Shown piece after piece: positions 7,692-16,659 of a stretch of 64,000 nt of DNA. The notes beneath the pieces are model-generated. The model searched no databases. It saw only the letters and a list, made by a program, of their open reading frames with translations, and was not told the DNA's origin. Made by a program: the position numbers and the translations under genes. Source of the stretch: Nostoc piscinale CENA21. Its GTDB lineage: Bacteria > Cyanobacteriota > Cyanobacteriia > Cyanobacteriales > Nostocaceae. How positions within the stretch are numbered: the first letter of the stretch is position 1; each line of letters starts with the position of its first letter. The DNA is taken from contig NZ_CP012036.1 of assembly GCF_001298445.1 (NCBI RefSeq), positions 6,015,525 through 6,079,524 on the forward strand, in the 5' to 3' direction.

Positions 7692-8942
7692 ATGGTGGAC
7701 AGTACAAATATATTTCATTCTGGGGTGAATCGAAGAGAAGCAGAAAATATTATTCATAAATTCTTAAACAATAAAGACTATAAAGTATTAGCTGTCAAAG
7801 GAAAATGGGGTATTGGAAAAACCCATCTAGTACGAAGTTGTTTAGATGAACATCAAAGAAACTATTATTTGTATGCTTCTGTTTTTGGTATTTCTTCAAT
7901 TGAACACTTGAAAGCAAGAATAGTTGCTAATTACCAGAAAAATCTCAAACCTAAACCAATTCAAAATATTTCTGAATTTATCAACCGTAACTCTGGAAGA
8001 TTAGAAAAAACTCCAAAACTTGACTTTGGATTATCAGGTTCATTACTTGCTATGGGTGGTGATTTATTGCTTGAGATATTTTTTAATTTAAACGTAAACG
8101 AGAATTCAATTATATGTATTGACGATATTGAAAGAAAATCTCAGCTTAAACTAGATGAAATACTTGGCTTTGTTGAATATCTAGTTCAGGAATTAAAATG
8201 TAAAATAATTTTAATTTATAGTGATGATAATCTAGATAACGATTCTAAAGATATCTTAAAGACTTATAGAGAAAAAGTAATTGATAGAGAATTTACTCTC
8301 GCTCCAACAGTAGAAGAAAACTTAGATTTTATCTTTAAGGATCATCCTGATAAAGAGGTAATAAAATCAGTTTTTATAAATACTCATACAAACAACATTC
8401 GTGTTCTCCGTAAAACTAGATGGCTGATTGATGAACTTAGTCCTTTAATAAAAGATTGGCAGCCTGGTTTACGTAATCAAGTTATAAAAAATATTGTTGT
8501 TATTAATTTATTAATAATCGATACGGAGTTTCGTAAAGATTCTTCCATTACTATAGACAGTATATTATCTTTAACAGACTCTTCAAAATATAAAAATAAC
8601 GACAATTTTGAGGAACAAATTAAACTTATAAAACAATTATATAAGCTAGGATATAACTCTCTAGAAATTGATGAGATTATAATCAATTCAGTAGAAAAAT
8701 CGCTGTCTAGTTCTAATGAAATAGAGTTTATTAAAAGAGGAAAAATTCTTAATGATAGAGAGGAAAAAAATCAAGTTATTGAAAAATTGCGTAACCTTCA
8801 CAAGCCGTATTATAATTCATTTGGAAATTCTGAACAAGAAATCCGGGAGGGAATTATAAATTTTCTTGAAGAGAATCATTTATATTTAAGTATTTCTGAA
8901 TTTGAACAAGTTGAACAATATGCTTCAATTCAGAAATGTTGA
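7692..8942 (+). CDS. KAP-like P-loop NTPase, 3' end replaced by an IS end
   Basis: 416 residues. Walker A is GKWGIGKT at residues 37-44 after a short N-terminal helix (REAENIIHKFL), and Walker B is SIICIDDIER near 140. This spacing is typical of KAP/AAA-like STAND-type NTPases, a group with members in phage exclusion and signalling. The remainder is helical, with no recognised effector domain. Base composition is much more AT-rich than the neighbours, which suggests acquisition. The last codons, QKC and stop, are written by CAGAAATGTTGA, the terminal repeat of the adjacent IS. The natural C-terminus is therefore probably lost and the protein may be inactive. Confidence 0.7.
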   Translation: MVDSTNIFHSGVNRREAENIIHKFLNNKDYKVLAVKGKWGIGKTHLVRSCLDEHQRNYYLYASVFGISSIEHLKARIVANYQKNLKPKPIQNISEFINRNSGRLEKTPKLDFGLSGSLLAMGGDLLLEIFFNLNVNENSIICIDDIERKSQLKLDEILGFVEYLVQELKCKIILIYSDDNLDNDSKDILKTYREKVIDREFTLAPTVEENLDFIFKDHPDKEVIKSVFINTHTNNIRVLRKTRWLIDELSPLIKDWQPGLRNQVIKNIVVINLLIIDTEFRKDSSITIDSILSLTDSSKYKNNDNFEEQIKLIKQLYKLGYNSLEIDEIIINSVEKSLSSSNEIEFIKRGKILNDREEKNQVIEKLRNLHKPYYNSFGNSEQEIREGIINFLEENHLYLSISEFEQVEQYASIQKC

Positions 8943-8999
8943 ATGATGATATAAAACTTTACATAAATAATTACACGGATTCTAAGAAGCCAAAAAATG

Positions 9000-10055
9000 T
9001 CAACATAACATCATCTCTTCAAACCAATGAACATAACTGATTTTCTGACACATACAAGACTGAAGATAGCGAAATTTATCTAATAATGTATTACCCCATT
9101 GTTCAGGAATAGAGACAAGCTGTAAAATCAGATAAGCAATCAGGCTAGTATAAATTTGGATAGTGATGCCATTGAGGTTTTTGGTAATTAATTTATCCAA
9201 CTTTAAGTGCATCTTCAAAAACTTCCATAACAATTCAACGCTCCAGCGTAATCGATAAATATCTCGAATTTCATCATCACTAACAGCCGTTTCTCCCGTA
9301 GCAGGTAAGTTAGTCACTAACCGAAATTCGGTTTGAGTTTCTAAATCGCAAAAACTCACCACTCTATAGGCATTAGCATCATGAGATGCGCCAATTTTGA
9401 TTAAGCCAGTTGACTCTTGAAATTCGAGTTTCCAATTGTTTTTAATCCGGAGAACAAAGTATTTTTTGTCCTGGACTAATTCTTGGATAAATTTAAATCC
9501 GGCAAACCCCCTGTCCATTACCCCCACAGCATCCGTTGGCAAATTTGAGAGCATTTTTGAACCAAAATTATAATCATGGTTATGCCCAAAATTAATGAAA
9601 TTATCTTCAGGTGTTCCTGTAGCTAAATTCAGCGAACTAAACAGTTTTACCTGATGAAATCCTAAAATCCATAACAACTTACTCGTCAAAGTAATAATTG
9701 TAGAATCAATTGGACAAATAGCATATTTATCGTGTAATTTTTTGTTATTTACCTGTTGGACTAACTTATTTAATTTTTCATAAATTTCTTGAAATGGTTG
9801 TTGACTTCGATGCAAATTAGCTTTTGAGAAAGTCGAAATATCTACGGGATATCCTGTATTATTTAACCGCTTAAACACATCTCGCATACTTGTTAAGCTG
9901 TTGTCCAATACATAAGATAGCCAGCACTCGACAAACAGACGGCTGTTCAAGACTGGATAATCATTTTTTGGCAGTTGGCTCAGGATATCTTTGACAATTT
10001 TAGGAAATCTATTTATAATCACTATCAAACAGATATATTTATGTTTATCGCCCAA
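9000..10055 (-). CDS. IS4-family transposase
   Basis: 351 residues of a DDE transposase. Candidate catalytic residues are Asp in CPIDSTII, Asp in VMDRGFAGF, and Glu in YRLRWSVELLWKFLK. The last segment exactly fits the Y-2-R-3-E-6-K signature of the IS4 family. The frame is intact. The earliest start is a TTG at 10055, directly after an in-frame stop. It lies inside a hairpin (10047-10077), so the real start may be slightly further in. The gene could still be active, and loss of target duplication suggests it has already helped rearrange this locus. Confidence 0.88.
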   Translation of the reverse strand: MGDKHKYICLIVIINRFPKIVKDILSQLPKNDYPVLNSRLFVECWLSYVLDNSLTSMRDVFKRLNNTGYPVDISTFSKANLHRSQQPFQEIYEKLNKLVQQVNNKKLHDKYAICPIDSTIITLTSKLLWILGFHQVKLFSSLNLATGTPEDNFINFGHNHDYNFGSKMLSNLPTDAVGVMDRGFAGFKFIQELVQDKKYFVLRIKNNWKLEFQESTGLIKIGASHDANAYRVVSFCDLETQTEFRLVTNLPATGETAVSDDEIRDIYRLRWSVELLWKFLKMHLKLDKLITKNLNGITIQIYTSLIAYLILQLVSIPEQWGNTLLDKFRYLQSCMCQKISYVHWFEEMMLC

Positions 10056-10077
10056 ATTTTACCAAACTTTGGGCGAT
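10047..10077 (-). promoter_or_regulatory. Hairpin over the transposase start
   Basis: ATCGCCCAAA (10047-10056) and TTTGGGCGAT (10068-10077) form a 10-base-pair stem with an 11-base loop that covers the TTG start of the transposase. Many insertion sequences use such a leader hairpin to hide the start codon from transcripts entering from outside. The role here is inferred. Confidence 0.5.
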
Positions 10078-10112
10078 TTCTATCGGGTTTTTCTTAACAT
10101 TCAACACTTCTG

Positions 10113-10369
10113 GGGTATATCGTGTTAAAAGATGTGCAGGTGTCAGTCTTGAATATCAGATCAATACTTTATTTGACCAATTACCTGTGGATCTTGGTAT
10201 ATGGCACAAACTGACGACTAAGTTTGATGCTGATTTATTCTGCGGATTATGGTTGAAGCAGTGGAATCGTGGACTTGATTTTTCACCGCAAACGCTTCAG
10301 CGAATTAGTGACAGAGGTTTGAGTCTTAGTCTAGACATTTACTTTAATTATGATGAGAAGGAGTCTTGA
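10113..10369 (+). pseudogene. DUF4279 gene fragment, 5' part lost at the IS
   Basis: Immediately after the right end of the IS, an open frame reads GVYRVKRCAGVSLEYQINTL and, after a DADLF segment, ends RGLSLSLDIYF. The pattern SLEYQ, then DADLF, then LSPQTLQRI-like and LDIY is that of the DUF4279 family of small proteins of unknown function. The N-terminal half is missing and is not found left of the IS, so DNA was lost. A GTG at 10187 gives a 60-residue ORF but is not the native start. Confidence 0.6.
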
Positions 10370-10404
10370 GAATGTTGGGTTACGTTCCTCCACCCAACCT
10401 ACAC

Positions 10405-10452
10405 TTTTTTACTTTTTACTTTTTACTTTTTCCTTTTTACTTTTTACTTTTA
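10405..10452. repeat. Heptamer tract (ACTTTTT)n
   Basis: Six to seven units of ACTTTTT, one changed to CCTTTTT, fill the space between the DUF4279 fragment and the stop of the LptC-like gene, overlapping its last codons. This is the clearest 7-base-period tract in the window. Its T-rich plus strand and A-rich minus strand could also act as a weak transcription stop. Confidence 0.8.
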
Positions 10453-11709
10453 GTTCCTCGGTTTTGGTGATTCGGGAATAATTTCTGTCACGACACGATT
10501 ACCTGTTTTCCCACCACTGACAACAATGTTGTCGGTTTCCAGATTACCGACGGCTGTATCTCCATTAAATGTTAAGGCTGGACTGGCTTGGCGATAAACG
10601 ACATTTCCCTGTGCTTCTAATAACTTTTTATCAAGATACCAAGTTAAATTCTGAGACTTTAAAGACTGACGACGCTGACCAACGGCGTTGACATTCCCTA
10701 CTACATAAACTGTTTTTTGGGGGATTTTCATCTCAGCTTGATTACCAGTCACCGTCATTTTTTCCGCCCGGTGAAATACCCTCACAGGAGAATTTGTTTT
10801 GATATTTTCTGTATTCATATTCCAGACCATCGAGTTACCAATGATTTGTACTGGTGGTTCTAATAAATCTGCTTGGGCATTTTGTTTGATGGTAGCGATT
10901 TTAGTTTTTAAGTTAAATTCGGCAGAATTGCCACGACCACGGTCGGTAATTTGATTATTTTTATAACGTTCAAATTGTAAAGGGCGATCGCCAATTAATT
11001 TTTCTTGTTTAACCTGCCAAATTAAATGTTCTGTCCGCATTTTAATTTGGGGATCAGTTGAATTAGCAACGACTTTACCGATAAATTCGGCTATTTGTTC
11101 ACGGGTTTTAACTCGCGCTTCTTGGGCTATTGCTTGTAACTGTTTATGCCTACCATTGATTTGGTTACGCACAATCAATAAACCTTCTTTGGGTAGCCAT
11201 TCCATTTCGTTACCTTGTAAAACTACACCATTAGTAGGATCTGTGGCTACAATTTTACCTTTGAGAAATAGCCGTTTACCATCTTGTTCAATATCTGCTA
11301 AGTCGGCTTTAATTTGATAAACTATTTTGCCATCTTGATATAATTCTCCATAAGGATTTTCGGCTTGAGCTATTTCTTTTTCTTTGGTGTATCTTGCCTT
11401 TTTGGCTTTGACTGTCCAAAGCGGTCGCCCAACTTCATCAGCTTGTTCTAGGGTGACATCAAAAAAAGTTAATTTACTTTCAGAATCTTCTGGGGAGGAA
11501 TCTTGATTATTTTGATTGGAGTTTGTCAAAGGTTTACCACAAGCCCCTAAACTGATCATTAACAGTAGAGTCAAAAGTAGGTAAGACCATTTGGTTTTAA
11601 GTGATTGGAACTTCAAAAAACTTAAGTAATGAAAGTGGGGGGATTTATGTGTTATTCCCCCCAGAAATCTAAAATTTATTTTTGTTATCTGCCTACCTTG
11701 CTGCTTCAT
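10450..11709 (-). CDS. lptC: LptC-like outer-membrane export lipoprotein
   Basis: 419 residues. A hydrophobic segment ends in a lipobox (LLLMISLGAC near residue 57), so the mature protein is probably a lipoprotein facing the periplasm. The rest is beta-rich with repeated LptC/OstA-type strands (for example DVTLEQADEVGRPLWTVKA and QAEMKIPQKTVYVVGNVNA). LptC bridges the inner-membrane LPS exporter to LptA. Cyanobacterial forms are about twice the length of the E. coli protein, as here. The ATG overlaps the stop of the upstream NYN gene by four bases (ATGA), which supports this start despite a long cytoplasmic leader and suggests co-translation. Confidence 0.8.
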   Translation of the reverse strand: MKQQGRQITKINFRFLGGITHKSPHFHYLSFLKFQSLKTKWSYLLLTLLLMISLGACGKPLTNSNQNNQDSSPEDSESKLTFFDVTLEQADEVGRPLWTVKAKKARYTKEKEIAQAENPYGELYQDGKIVYQIKADLADIEQDGKRLFLKGKIVATDPTNGVVLQGNEMEWLPKEGLLIVRNQINGRHKQLQAIAQEARVKTREQIAEFIGKVVANSTDPQIKMRTEHLIWQVKQEKLIGDRPLQFERYKNNQITDRGRGNSAEFNLKTKIATIKQNAQADLLEPPVQIIGNSMVWNMNTENIKTNSPVRVFHRAEKMTVTGNQAEMKIPQKTVYVVGNVNAVGQRRQSLKSQNLTWYLDKKLLEAQGNVVYRQASPALTFNGDTAVGNLETDNIVVSGGKTGNRVVTEIIPESPKPRN

Positions 11710-12347
11710 GTATCCTGAATTTCTAGATGTCCGTCATGGTCTGTTGGGTCATCCAAAAAACCCATTCCCGATAAGGGACGATAGGGGTAACTTTGGCGTG
11801 GTGTTTTTTGGATATCTTCTTTGATAGCTTCTAAATCAATGTAGCGATCGCTCACATTAATTAAACTATCACTGGTCATCGAGCGTAAACTCACAACCTC
11901 TACCCTTACACCACGATAGCTTACAGAATTGACGGCATAGGCTAAATCGCCATCCCCACTCACCAACACCGCAGTATCATAGGAATCGACCAACGCCATC
12001 ATATCAACGGCGATTTCGACATCTAAGTTGGCTTTCTTGGAACCATCCGGGAGTTGTACTAAGTCTTTAGCAATGACACGATAGCCATTCCGACGCATCC
12101 ACAACAAAAAACCTTGCTGCTTTTCGTTGGTTCTATCGACACCAGTGTAGAAAAAAGCCCGCAACAGCCGAGATCCACCTGTTAAACGACACAACAACTT
12201 GGTGTAATCAATTTCAATTCCTAATTGCAAAGCAGCATAAAATAGATTTGAACCGTCAATAAATATAGCGACTCGGCCTCGATTCTCTAAAACTTGTTCC
12301 GGCGTAAATATCGAGTCGTTTTCTAAATTATTCAACATTGTTGTCAT
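11706..12347 (-). CDS. NYN (PIN-like) domain protein, LabA/DUF88 family
   Basis: 213 residues. The NYN fold is marked by VAIFIDGSNLFYAA near residue 26 (first metal-binding Asp), LDVEIAVDMMALV near 110, and VLVSGDGDLAYAV near 127, which supply the conserved acidic residues of this putative RNase group. The family includes LabA of Synechococcus, linked to the circadian output, but orthology cannot be claimed. It is the upstream partner of the LptC-like gene with a four-base overlap. ATG at 12347 is used; ATG three codons later is possible. Confidence 0.85.
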   Translation of the reverse strand: MTTMLNNLENDSIFTPEQVLENRGRVAIFIDGSNLFYAALQLGIEIDYTKLLCRLTGGSRLLRAFFYTGVDRTNEKQQGFLLWMRRNGYRVIAKDLVQLPDGSKKANLDVEIAVDMMALVDSYDTAVLVSGDGDLAYAVNSVSYRGVRVEVVSLRSMTSDSLINVSDRYIDLEAIKEDIQKTPRQSYPYRPLSGMGFLDDPTDHDGHLEIQDT

Positions 12348-12424
12348 ACCTCATTTTTATCTTGATATTTTTGATACAAATTTCCAACTTTTACTTTTAG
12401 TTAGAGAGTTTTATGATAATTTTC

Positions 12425-12452
12425 CGGGGCTAATGATTTAAGTTCAGCCCCG
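12425..12452. terminator. Stem-loop downstream of metG
   Basis: CGGGGCT (12425-12431) pairs with AGCCCCG (12446-12452) across a 14-base loop, between metG and the NYN gene. The T-rich tail (ATAAATTTTTT) is on the plus side; on the minus side, where metG reads through, the tail is only partly U-rich. It is a likely but imperfect terminator for metG. Confidence 0.5.
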
Positions 12453-12509
12453 ATAAATTTTTTGAGAGATTTGAGAGATTAGAAAATGTTCTGAAAGAAA
12501 TTAAAAAAA

Positions 12510-14111
12510 CTAATCGTTTTTCGGAGGTTCTATGCGTTTAAAAATTGGTTGAGGATTCCCCAACAGTTGTTTATTAGATAGTAACCCCCATTGGGAATGA
12601 ATGGAAAATGGGGCAGCAGTTGTTGTTTGATTTTGTTCGTTAAAGTTGATTCCAAAACCCAGTTGCTGATAAATCTCGCTACTGATATTGGGGATAACTG
12701 GTGAAAGAAGATATGCTGACAGCCTGACTGATTCCAAAACTGCATAAAGCACTTTTTCTACTTCCTGCTGCTGTCCTTGTTTATATAGTGACCAAGGTGC
12801 TTGTTCATCTATAAACTTATTACTGGCTTGTACCAATGACAGAACAGCTTCGCAGGCTTGGTTGAAAGCTAGTGCTTGATATGCTTGTTGTACCTGTTCC
12901 CCTAGATGTAAGCCAATTGTTTTCAAAGGATTTGCCGCAGAAATGGTTTCATCTGAAACTGACACTTGATTGCCAGCACAGTATTTCTTCACCATGTTCA
13001 AGGAGCGATTTAACAAATTACCTAAATCATTTGCCAAATCTGCATTTAAAACGTTGATGAATCTACTTTCATTAAAGTCGCCATCTTTGCCAAATTCGAT
13101 TTCCTTAAGAAAGTAATAACGAACCGCATCACTACCATATCTCTCAACTAGAGCGATCGGATCAAGGGTATTACCCAGCGCCTTCCCCATTTTTTGACCA
13201 TCTTTGGTCAAAAATCCATGCCCAAATACTCTATTTGGTAACGGTAAGTCTGCCGACATTAGCATTGCTGGCCAGTAAACTGCATGAAAACGCAGAATAT
13301 CTTTGCCGATTAAATGTAAGTTAATCGGCCACCATGTTGCTAAAGCGTTGGCTAAGGTTGGTTCAGCATCGGGTTCTAATAATGCCGTAACATAACCCAG
13401 CAACGCATCAAACCAGACATATAAAGTTTGGTTAGGATCACTCGGAACAGGAAAACCCCAGTCAAGATTAATCCGGGAGATGGAAAAATCTTGCAAACCT
13501 CGGCTGACAAAGCTTAAAACTTCATTGCGACGGCTTTCGGGTTGAATGAAATCTGGGTGCGATTGATAAAACTCTTCTAATTGGGTTTGGTATTTAGATA
13601 AGCGAAAGAAATAATTTTGTTCGTCTCGCCACTCAACTTCTTTATTGGTATGAATCGGGCAACGCTTACCGTCTAATAATTCTCTTTCTTCTTTAAATTC
13701 TTCGCAGGCTACGCAATACCAGCCTTTTTGCTGCCCTTGGTAGATATCACCTTTTTGCCAAACGCGCCCAAAAAATTCTTTAACAATCGCTGCATGTCGC
13801 GGCGCAGTTGTGCGACTAAAGCGATCATATTGAATGTTTAATTTCTCCCATAAGGTGACAAAACTGGGAACAATCCCATCACAAAATTCTTGGGGCGCTT
13901 TGCCTAAAGACTCTGCTGAACGTTGAATTTTCTGCCCATGTTCATCTGTACCTGTAATTAACAGGACACGATGTCCCTTGAGTCTCTGATATCTAGCCAC
14001 TACGTCTGCGGCAATAGTTGTATAAGCACTTCCAATATGAGGGACATCGTTTACATAGTAGAGGGGTGTTGTCAGTGCAAATGTTTGGTCTGTTTTATCC
14101 ACTAGGTTCAT
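12510..14111 (-). CDS. metG: Methionyl-tRNA synthetase
   Basis: 533 residues of a class I synthetase that charges tRNA-Met. The N-terminal catalytic signature appears as PLYYVNDVPHIGSAY (HIGH form, HIGS). A zinc-binding insert has CVACEEF and CPIH near residues 124-145, and an anticodon-binding helical domain follows. There is no C-terminal EMAP/tRNA-binding extension, which fits the short type. The second catalytic signature reads KMGKALGN rather than KMSKSLGN; the two lysines are kept. The upstream 375-base AT-rich gap is divergent with an acyltransferase gene and shows no other feature. Confidence 0.95.
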   Translation of the reverse strand: MNLVDKTDQTFALTTPLYYVNDVPHIGSAYTTIAADVVARYQRLKGHRVLLITGTDEHGQKIQRSAESLGKAPQEFCDGIVPSFVTLWEKLNIQYDRFSRTTAPRHAAIVKEFFGRVWQKGDIYQGQQKGWYCVACEEFKEERELLDGKRCPIHTNKEVEWRDEQNYFFRLSKYQTQLEEFYQSHPDFIQPESRRNEVLSFVSRGLQDFSISRINLDWGFPVPSDPNQTLYVWFDALLGYVTALLEPDAEPTLANALATWWPINLHLIGKDILRFHAVYWPAMLMSADLPLPNRVFGHGFLTKDGQKMGKALGNTLDPIALVERYGSDAVRYYFLKEIEFGKDGDFNESRFINVLNADLANDLGNLLNRSLNMVKKYCAGNQVSVSDETISAANPLKTIGLHLGEQVQQAYQALAFNQACEAVLSLVQASNKFIDEQAPWSLYKQGQQQEVEKVLYAVLESVRLSAYLLSPVIPNISSEIYQQLGFGINFNEQNQTTTAAPFSIHSQWGLLSNKQLLGNPQPIFKRIEPPKND

Positions 14112-14485
14112 GCAGAATAAAAAACAAATTATTAAAACGTTTTATACTTAGTTATGAAGGCAAAACCACGCAATTATATTACATTACTATCTCTTTTTCA
14201 AAGTTCACCTTAATATTAGCAAATTTCTAGAGTTCAGAAATGTTTTGTAATAAGTACAAATTTGGCTAATTTCAGCTCTAAAAACAGAAATGAGAATTTC
14301 ATAAGGTTTATCTGATGTTGTTTCTTACATAGATTGTGACCAAAAGTACAACGCTCTAAACATAGAAAAATCATCAGCTTTTATAGATAAGACATTTCTA
14401 TCCTAAGACGGTCGTAGCATTAGTAAAGAAATGTAAAAATTAAATCAAGATAAACTACGATATTTTCCCAAAAATATATTTAGAT

Positions 14486-15211
14486 ATGAGTCTAAATAGC
14501 CCATTAGACATTTCTCGCTTACTTTTAGCAACTTTTTCCACACGAATGTTTCGCTATTACGAGGATCGCATTCCTCGTGATGCAAGTTTGTTAATAGTGA
14601 GCAATCATCGCAGCTTTATGGATGCCATGATTTTAATGGCAGCGTTATCAAATCCGATTCGTTTTGCTTGCCATCACTACATGGGGCAAGTGCCGATTTT
14701 GCGCGAAATTGTCACAGGACAATTAGGTTGTTTTCCGTTAGAGACAGTTGAGAATCGTCAGCAAAGCTTTTTTGCCCAGTCCCAGATGCTATTAAAGTCT
14801 AAGCAGATGGTAGGCGTTTTTCCAGAAGGCGCTGAACCAATGGTGCAATCGACTCCAGCAGATGCAGTGGGAGAATTTCAGCGCGGATTTGCCCATTTAG
14901 CGTTACGAGCTGGCGTACCAGATTTAGCAATTTTACCAATTGCGATCGCCTCTTTAGAAGAAGTCAACACCACAGCTTTTCCCCTAAAACTGTTGAGTTT
15001 ATTTGACCCTTCCGAACCTTTATTTAACCAATACGGATGGCATCCATTAGTTATATATCAACGGGTAGCTGTACTCATTGGTCGCCCTTATTGGATTACA
15101 AACGAGCATCAAAGTCAATATCATGGCAAACAAGCCAAAAAAGTTATATCTGAGCTAACCCAACATTGCCACAGTGAAATTGCAAATTTACTACAACAAG
15201 GATGTTATTGA
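14486..15211 (+). CDS. PlsC-like acyltransferase
   Basis: 241 residues. The lysophospholipid acyltransferase block I is present as NHRSFMDAM (H-x4-D) near residue 39, and the downstream FPEGAEP block near 113. It lacks clear transmembrane helices. Its pairing with the alpha/beta hydrolase gene that follows on the same strand recalls plant phytyl ester synthases, where both folds sit in one chain. It may therefore transfer acyl groups to an alcohol such as phytol or diacylglycerol rather than make phosphatidate; the ordinary plsC lies at 23879. The 342 bases to the hydrolase are AT-rich and empty. Confidence 0.8.
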   Translation: MSLNSPLDISRLLLATFSTRMFRYYEDRIPRDASLLIVSNHRSFMDAMILMAALSNPIRFACHHYMGQVPILREIVTGQLGCFPLETVENRQQSFFAQSQMLLKSKQMVGVFPEGAEPMVQSTPADAVGEFQRGFAHLALRAGVPDLAILPIAIASLEEVNTTAFPLKLLSLFDPSEPLFNQYGWHPLVIYQRVAVLIGRPYWITNEHQSQYHGKQAKKVISELTQHCHSEIANLLQQGCY

Positions 15212-15553
15212 TATACAACACTAAAACAGAATTTTGGAGATGACTTTGCTGGCGTTGTACTTGTAATTTTTTGCTGATTTTAGATATATATTGCTAAATA
15301 TGACCTGACAGAATCTTTGTATAAGATTAAGTTATATTTACGATAATTTGATTTAATCTTTAAGTGAGTTTTTATTAGCTGAGTTATGATTTTAACAGAT
15401 TTTTACCTGTAATACTGTTGAAAACTTAAACTCGCTATTTGCAACTGAGAATTGCTGTTTGTTTATGGGGATCATTTTGAAAATTAGTATCAAAAGATAA
15501 TAATTGTATGCAGGTAAATCGATAAAAGTCCTCAAGAAAATTAAAGTTGTACA

Positions 15554-16381
15554 ATGCCAGAAGTTGAGTTAAAGCCATGTTTTCTGACTCCGAAACGAGT
15601 CCAACCAGAGTATCCGCTGTTTGTTTATTTACCGGGAATGGATGGGACTGGTGAGTTATTGCGATCGCAAACATCGGGACTAGAAACTGGCTTTGATGTT
15701 CGCTGTTTGGCGATCCCCAGAAAAGACTTAACGACTTGGGAAGAGTTAACTAATAACGTCTTGGACTTAATTCATGCAGAATTAGAGAAAAGTTCCCAAA
15801 GGTCAGTTTATTTGTGTGGAGAATCGTTTGGCGGCTGTTTAGCGATGAAAGTAGCCACCAAAGCCCCGCATTTATTTAAACGGATTATTCTGATTAACCC
15901 CGCCTCAGCTTTTCGCCTGCGTCCATTTTTAGATTGGGCATCCCAGCTATCATGCTTAGTCCCAGAATCTTTGTATGATATTGGTGCATTGGGTTTATTG
16001 CCATTTCTGGCATCTTTAGAACGTATGACCAGAAGCGATCGCCACGAACTCTTAAAAACCATGCGTTCTGTCCCATCAGTAACAGTCAATTGGCGATTGG
16101 CTTTATTGCGAGAATTTGCAGTGGATAATGACCAATTACGCCGCCTCACTCAGCCGATATTGTTAATTGCTGGTGCAGGCGATCGGCTTTTACCTTCTGT
16201 GACAGAAGTGAGGCGAATAGCTGCTATTTTACCTAAATCTCAGGTTTTAATTCTTCCCAATAGCGGTCACGCCTGTTTGCTAGAGAAAGATATCAGTCTC
16301 TATGAGATTCTGCAAAACAACAACTTTTTGGAAACTCCGAATCAAAAGGTATACAAATTACCAGTGAAGGAATTAGGTTGA
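15554..16381 (+). CDS. Alpha/beta hydrolase, PES-like
   Basis: 275 residues. The fold starts at YLPGMDGTGELL, the nucleophile elbow is GESFGG near residue 97, the acid is probably Asp in GAGDRLLPS, and the histidine is in NSGHACLLEKD. The opening pattern, LPGMDGTG then FDVRCLAIP then YLCGESFGGCLA then LINPASAF, matches from memory the hydrolase half of plastid phytyl ester synthases and cyanobacterial relatives. It probably handles acyl lipids or chlorophyll-derived phytol. ATG at 15554 follows a short AT-rich leader with no clear ribosome binding site. A MITE-like copy lies about 55 bases past the stop. Confidence 0.8.
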   Translation: MPEVELKPCFLTPKRVQPEYPLFVYLPGMDGTGELLRSQTSGLETGFDVRCLAIPRKDLTTWEELTNNVLDLIHAELEKSSQRSVYLCGESFGGCLAMKVATKAPHLFKRIILINPASAFRLRPFLDWASQLSCLVPESLYDIGALGLLPFLASLERMTRSDRHELLKTMRSVPSVTVNWRLALLREFAVDNDQLRRLTQPILLIAGAGDRLLPSVTEVRRIAAILPKSQVLILPNSGHACLLEKDISLYEILQNNNFLETPNQKVYKLPVKELG

Positions 16382-16434
16382 GCTTATAGCAGAAGGCAGG
16401 GGGTAGAGGAAGAATGTTTACTCAACACTCAGCA

Positions 16435-16575
16435 TATAGCCCCTACGAATAGAATTCGCGGCTATAAAAACAAAGTCCGCCTACGCGGACTAACGGAAAA
16501 TAAAGGGTTTTGAACCCGCACAGGCGAGTTTTGTTTGTGTGGCAGCGACTTCAGTCGCTTGGTGCAAGATATGAA
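16435..16575. mobile_element. Dispersed MITE-like element, family 1, short copy
   Basis: The copy reads TAGCCCCTACGAATAGAATT, then GGCTATAAAAACAAAGTCCG, and ends CTTGGTGCAAGATATGAAT. Its centre is an uninterrupted hairpin AGTCCGC-CTA-CGCGGACT. It therefore shows the state without the 30-base insert that occupies the same hairpin in the copies at 27490 and 45075. The left terminal repeat (CTTGCACC) is missing. Confidence 0.7.
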
Positions 16576-16659
16576 TATATGCCATCAACTTGTACTTGTT
16601 GGAAGATGTCAAGTTAGCCTTAGTTTCGCTACAACCAGACTAGAGCGACTGGCATAACA

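Larger units (their letters stand above)
8931..10112 (-). mobile_element. IS4-family insertion sequence, 1182 bases
   Basis: Both ends carry the imperfect inverted repeat CAGAARTGTTGAATG: CAGAAATGTTGAATG at 8931-8945, and its reverse complement reading CAGAAGTGTTGAATG at 10098-10112. One transposase gene fills the interior on the minus strand. No direct target duplication flanks the ends (TTCAATT on the left, GGGTATA on the right). Different truncated genes lie on the two sides, which points to a deletion or recombination after insertion. Confidence 0.85.
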
